A DNA stretch of 64,000 nt from Propionibacteriaceae bacterium ZF39 (GTDB lineage: Bacteria; Actinomycetota; Actinomycetes; Propionibacteriales; Propionibacteriaceae): NCBI GenBank assembly GCA_039565995.1, contig CP154795.1:3038001-3102000 (forward strand), in the 5' to 3' direction. Below, one piece after another: positions 60,340 through 64,000 of the stretch. The position numbers and the translations under genes are program-made. The notes under the pieces were generated by a model. It was not told the origin of the DNA, made no database searches, and was given only the letters and a program-made list of their open reading frames with translations. The first letter of the stretch is position 1. Every line of letters starts with the position of its first letter.

Positions 60340-61587
60340 GTGAATCGACCGACGACCGCCGACATTGCCGCGGCAGCCACTCGCCTCAAGGGTGTGCTGA
60401 CCGAGACGCCCCTCCAGCTCAACGCCCGGCTCAGCGAGCGCAGTGGCGCGGAGGTCTATCTGAAGCGGGAAGACCTGTCACCCGTGCGGTCCTACAAGCT
60501 GCGGGGGGCCTACAACCTGATCAGCCAGCTCGGCGAGGCCGAGCGCGCGGCCGGTGTTATCTGTGCATCGGCCGGGAATCACGGACAGGGCGTGGCTTAC
60601 TCCTGCGCGAGGCTCGGCATCCAGGGACGCGTCTTCGTCCCGTCGACGACGCCACGCCAGAAGCGCGACCGGATGCGCCAACTCGGCGGCGAATACGTCC
60701 GGCTCGTCGTGACCGGTGACACCTATGACGAAGCTGCGCAGGCCGCCTATGAAGAGGCCTGGGAGACCGGTGCCGCGATGGTGCCGGCGTTCGACGATCC
60801 GCGCACGATCGCCGGGCAGGGGACGCTGGCTCCCGAGATCGTACGCCAGCTCGGTGGTGCTCCGGACGTCCTCGTCGTGCCGGTCGGCGGCGGCGGGATG
60901 CTGGCCGGGTGCCTGACCTGGATGGCCACCCACCACCCCGACACCAAGGTCATCGCGGCCGAGCCGGCCGGGGCCGCCAACCTGTTGGCGTCGCTCAAGG
61001 CCGGTCGGCCGGTTCCGCTCGAGACCATCGACACGTTCGTCGACGGCGCGGCCGTACGCCAGGCCGGCGAGCTCACGCATGCCATCGCGGCCGAGCACGA
61101 CGTCGAGGTCGTCACCGTGCCGGAGGGGCAGATCTGCAGCGAGATGCTGGAGCTGTATCAGACCGATGGCGTGATCGCCGAGCCCGCCGGAGCGCTGGCA
61201 CCGGCCAGCCTGGGTATCCAGGTCCAGCTCGAACCGGGTATGAAGGTGGTCGCGATCCTGTCGGGCGGCAACAACGACGTATCGCGCTACAACGAGATCG
61301 TCGAGCGCTCGCTCGTGCACGAGGGGCGCAAGCACTACTTCCTCGTGAACTTCCCCCAGGAGCCCGGCGCACTGCGTCGCTTCCTCGACGAGGTCCTCGG
61401 GCCGGAGGACGACATCACCCTGTTCGAATATGTGAAACGATCCAATCGCGAGCTCGGGCCCGCGCTGGTAGGTGTGGAGCTCGGACATCCGGACGACCTC
61501 GCGGGGCTGCTCCAGCGCATGGACCGCTCCCCCATGACTGTCGATCCCGTCCTGCCCGACAGCCCGTTCTATCGCTTCCTGGTCTGA
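60340..61587 (+). CDS. ilvA: Threonine ammonia-lyase (threonine dehydratase)
   Basis: A 415-residue PLP enzyme that converts threonine to 2-oxobutyrate and ammonia, the first step toward isoleucine. The PLP lysine is K53 in RSYKLRGAYN. SAGNHGQGVAYSC and PVGGGGMLAG hold the cofactor phosphate. A single ACT-like regulatory domain lies at the end (KHYFLVNFPQEPGALRRFLD), as in the shorter actinobacterial IlvA. The GTG at 60340 is preferred, with CAGAAT 6 nt upstream (leaderless form). Confidence 0.95.
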   Translation: MNRPTTADIAAAATRLKGVLTETPLQLNARLSERSGAEVYLKREDLSPVRSYKLRGAYNLISQLGEAERAAGVICASAGNHGQGVAYSCARLGIQGRVFVPSTTPRQKRDRMRQLGGEYVRLVVTGDTYDEAAQAAYEEAWETGAAMVPAFDDPRTIAGQGTLAPEIVRQLGGAPDVLVVPVGGGGMLAGCLTWMATHHPDTKVIAAEPAGAANLLASLKAGRPVPLETIDTFVDGAAVRQAGELTHAIAAEHDVEVVTVPEGQICSEMLELYQTDGVIAEPAGALAPASLGIQVQLEPGMKVVAILSGGNNDVSRYNEIVERSLVHEGRKHYFLVNFPQEPGALRRFLDEVLGPEDDITLFEYVKRSNRELGPALVGVELGHPDDLAGLLQRMDRSPMTVDPVLPDSPFYRFLV

Positions 61588-61612
61588 GACCATCGCCACG
61601 AAAGGACTCCGC

Positions 61613-62422
61613 ATGCGCATCGCGCTGGCCCAGATCTGCGCGACCCGGGAGGTCGAGGACAACCTGGAGCAGGTGCGGACGCGGGTCGCGGAGGCGGCGA
61701 AGGGCGGAGCTCGGCTGGTGGTCTTCCCGGAGGCCACCATGCGCGCCTTCGGCCACAACCTCGATTCGATCGCCGAGCCCGTCGACGGCCCCTTCGCGCA
61801 GGCCATCGCAGACCTGGCCCGGACCCACGACCTGACCGTGGCCGTGGGCCTGTTCACGCCCGGGGGCTCCACTGAATCCGATCGCCCAAAGGTCCGCAAC
61901 ACGCTTCTGGTGGCGCAGCCGGATGGCGTACGCCATTACGACAAGATCCATCTCTACGACGCGTTCGGGTTCGCCGAATCCGACACAGTCGAGGCCGGCG
62001 CCGAGGAGCTCCGCGTCATGGTCGACGGCGTCAGCATCGGCATGACGATCTGTTACGACATCCGCTTCCCACAACTGTTCATCAACCACGCCCGCGCGGG
62101 CGCCCAGGTGATCGTCGTCGCCGCCTCCTGGGGCGCCGGCCCCGAGAAGATCGAGCAATGGCAACTCCTCGCCCGAGCACGGGCGCTCGACTCGACCTCG
62201 TGGGTCCTCGCCTGCGGACAGGCCGACCCCCAGTCGGCCGGGGTGGAGGCCAAGCAGGGCGCACCCACCGGAGTCGGGCACTCCCTGGTGGTCTCCCCCA
62301 CAGGCCGCGTGATCGCCTCCGCCGGCGCAGCACCCCAGCTCCTCCTTGCCGACCTCGATCTCGACCTGGTCGCGCAGACTCGGCGTACTCTCCCCGTCCT
62401 CGACAACGCGAGGCTGAGCTGA
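61613..62422 (+). CDS. Carbon-nitrogen hydrolase (nitrilase superfamily)
   Basis: A 269-residue C-N hydrolase. The catalytic triad is visible: Glu in VVFPEATMR, Lys in HYDKIHLYDAFGF, and Cys in GMTICYDIRFPQL. It fits the amidase/deaminated-glutathione-type branch (Nit1-like); the substrate is not certain. AAAGGA lies about 6 nt before the ATG. The MFS gene starts 2 nt after the stop, so the two are co-transcribed. Confidence 0.92.
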   Translation: MRIALAQICATREVEDNLEQVRTRVAEAAKGGARLVVFPEATMRAFGHNLDSIAEPVDGPFAQAIADLARTHDLTVAVGLFTPGGSTESDRPKVRNTLLVAQPDGVRHYDKIHLYDAFGFAESDTVEAGAEELRVMVDGVSIGMTICYDIRFPQLFINHARAGAQVIVVAASWGAGPEKIEQWQLLARARALDSTSWVLACGQADPQSAGVEAKQGAPTGVGHSLVVSPTGRVIASAGAAPQLLLADLDLDLVAQTRRTLPVLDNARLS

Positions 62423-62423
62423 C

Positions 62424-63707
62424 GTGCGCAGCTGGCTGATCCTGGGAATGGGCATCGCGGTGTACGCCGCGGCCATCACCCACCGCACGTCTCTCGGCGT
62501 CGCCGCCCCGCAGGCGGCCGAGCAGTTCGGCACCACCGCGAGCGTCATCGCTCTGTTCGTGGTGTTGCAGGTCGGGGTCTATGCGTTCATGCAGGTCCCG
62601 GCAGGCGTACTCGTCGACCGCTTCGGATCCCGTCGCATGCTCACCGCCGGCGCGGCCCTGATGGCGATCGGGCAGCTGTTGCTGGCGATGTCCGACTCCG
62701 TCCCCCTGGCCGTGGTCGCGCGGATGATCACGGGCGCCGCCGATGCGGCCTGCTTCATCTCGGCGCTGCGGCTGATCCCGGCCTGGTTCCCGGCCAAGCG
62801 CATCCCGCTGCTGACCCAGGTGACCGGCAGCGTGGGCCAGCTCGGTCAGGTCATCAGCGCGGTGCCGTTCGTCTGGGTGCTCCATAACTTCGGGTGGTCA
62901 CGGGCGTTCCTGACTCTGGCGATCGGCGGCCTGGTCATTGCCGCTGCCGCCTTCCTCCTCATTCGCGACAGCCCGAAGGGACACGTCCGTCGCGATACCC
63001 AGATCGCCGAACGATTCTTCTCACAGCTCGTCCAGGTGGTCCGCGAACCCGGCACCCGGCTCGGCATGTTCGAACACGCGCTGTCGTGCTTCGGAGCCCT
63101 GTCGTTCGGCCTGATGTGGGGCTTCCCCTACCTGCTCGAGGGTGAAGGGCTCTCCCCAGCCGCCGCCGGCGCCCTGTTCACGGTCATGGTCATCGGCTCG
63201 ATCATCGCCGCGCCCATCATCGGCCAGCTCACGCGCCGCCACCCGATGCGCCGCAGCACGCTGGCGATGCTCGTCTCGCTGGCCGGGATCGTGCCCTGGC
63301 TGGTGATCTTCGCCTGGCCCGGCCCGGCCCCGATGTGGCTGCTGGTCGTCCTGGTCCTGGGTCTCTCCGTCGCCGGCCCCGGATCCGGTATCGGCCTCGA
63401 CCACGGCCGCACGTTCAACCCACCCCAGCGCATGGGCACCGCCAGCGGTCTCGTCGTCATGACCGGGTTCACGTTCGTGCTGATCGCCGTCCTGTTCATC
63501 GGCGTCGCCCTGGACCTCGCCACGGGCGGGCAGACTCCGACCCTCGGCGACTATCGCCTCGCCATGGCCGCCCAGATCCCGCTCTGGATCTTCTGCTGGA
63601 TCATGCTGCTCGTCTCCCGCCAGCAGACCCGCAAGACGCATTCCATGACCATCCCGTCCTGGGGTGAGGTCTGGCGCCGCGAGCGCGATCGGCGCCGGGG
63701 CGCCTGA
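62424..63707 (+). CDS. MFS transporter
   Basis: A 427-residue carrier with about 12 membrane helices. VPAGVLVDRFGSRRMLTAGA holds the MFS motif between helices 2 and 3, and VVARMITGAADAACFISALR follows. The second half includes GLMWGFPYLLEGEGLSPAAA. Substrate is unknown; nothing but co-transcription links it to the nitrilase. GTG start one base past the nitrilase stop. The tail is basic (VWRRERDRRRG). Confidence 0.9.
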   Translation: MRSWLILGMGIAVYAAAITHRTSLGVAAPQAAEQFGTTASVIALFVVLQVGVYAFMQVPAGVLVDRFGSRRMLTAGAALMAIGQLLLAMSDSVPLAVVARMITGAADAACFISALRLIPAWFPAKRIPLLTQVTGSVGQLGQVISAVPFVWVLHNFGWSRAFLTLAIGGLVIAAAAFLLIRDSPKGHVRRDTQIAERFFSQLVQVVREPGTRLGMFEHALSCFGALSFGLMWGFPYLLEGEGLSPAAAGALFTVMVIGSIIAAPIIGQLTRRHPMRRSTLAMLVSLAGIVPWLVIFAWPGPAPMWLLVVLVLGLSVAGPGSGIGLDHGRTFNPPQRMGTASGLVVMTGFTFVLIAVLFIGVALDLATGGQTPTLGDYRLAMAAQIPLWIFCWIMLLVSRQQTRKTHSMTIPSWGEVWRRERDRRRGA

Positions 63708-63803
63708 GGCGTACCCCGAAGAAGGCAGCCCCAGTCTCCCTGGCTGTCTCCGCCGGTCGATGCTCGGTGGCTGACTGCGACACCCCGAGTGTGCCTGCCT
63801 GAT

Positions 63804-63868
63804 GTGCCGTATGGCACGACTTCAGACAGGGCGCCCGGTGTCGAGACGCAAGTTGTGCCATGTGGCAC
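63804..63868. repeat. Twin palindromes GTGCC-N4-GGCAC, 51 bp apart
   Basis: GTGCC-GTAT-GGCAC (63804-63817) and GTGCC-ATGT-GGCAC (63855-63868) share arms and the following GAC. They lie in the 63708-64000 stretch, where I find no convincing gene. They could be operators for a gene beyond the window edge, or dispersed repeats. Confidence 0.55.
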
Positions 63869-64000
63869 GACGACGATCCGCTGCCGGCGCGTCGGATGCG
63901 AGTGGAGTACGCCCGGGGACCGGTCCTTGGGCACAAGGCGACGGGAACGCCCGATCCCTCTTCCGACCGTGGATGGGACTGGCCGCCGAACGATCACTCA

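Noticed and set aside
63601-63936. Open frame on the minus strand at the window end
   Set aside because: Arg/Ser/Pro-rich composition with no motif, overlapping the MFS gene end; typical of a shadow frame in GC-rich DNA.
5000-64000. tRNA gene as the integration target
   Set aside because: No cloverleaf or CCA-like end was seen at either border; the split ychF explains the insertion fully.

Overview
The window comes from a high-GC actinobacterium, most likely a member of the Propionibacteriaceae or a close relative (inference). The signs are frequent GTG starts, many leaderless genes with a TANNNT box 6-8 nt before the start codon, an F420/LLM-type oxidoreductase, monomeric NADP isocitrate dehydrogenase, and actinobacterial families such as DUF5996 and DUF5997. 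No tRNA, rRNA or CRISPR array was seen.

Layout. 1-216: end of a glutathione-synthetase-like gene. 244-5963: a five-gene peptide ABC importer on the minus strand. 6109-18460: PepN, an LLM oxidoreductase, an MFS carrier, a membrane-anchored HExxH protein, isocitrate dehydrogenase, a DUF480-methyltransferase fusion, a patatin and a TRIC-type channel. 18523-24255: PPOX and DUF4265 proteins, an M20 amidohydrolase, NagB, a VOC protein, SemiSWEET, and a divergent LysR-effector/DUF5997 pair. 24294-26963: a stressosome operon whose first gene fuses an ECF sigma factor, a zinc anti-sigma motif and an RsbT-type kinase, followed by RsbR, RsbS and an RsbU N-terminal domain protein without a phosphatase domain. 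27150-41823: lipid, acetyltransferase, methylase, DoxX, patatin, VapBC, GH13, DinB, DUF1989 and hemerythrin genes. These are mixed with remnants: a deleted Lrp/LysE pair, a VOC fragment, and a ribbon-helix-helix antitoxin fragment joined to a copied TPR gene tail.

41946-53150 is an 11,205-bp integrated element inserted in the 3' end of ychF. A 9-bp direct repeat (GAACTCGAC) flanks it, and the displaced original ychF tail (FRFNV, stop) lies at the far left end. Its genes are an Xis-like HTH protein, a B-family DNA polymerase resembling primer-independent pipolin polymerases, a coiled-coil protein, a hairpin-rich likely oriT, a MobV relaxase, ArdA antirestriction, a TIR protein, a DUF262-HNH nuclease, an EcoRI-type adenine methylase and a large serine integrase. 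The integrase, methylase and nuclease form one operon directly behind ychF, so host ychF transcription probably drives them.

53115-63707: ychF, a GNAT acetyltransferase, M18 aminopeptidase, a CDF metal exporter, an alpha/beta hydrolase, RmuC, threonine dehydratase, a nitrilase and an MFS carrier. Four chromosomal genes (9684, about 18998, 38832 and 54212) carry apparent single-base frameshifts, several in G/C runs, so sequencing or assembly indels are a real possibility.
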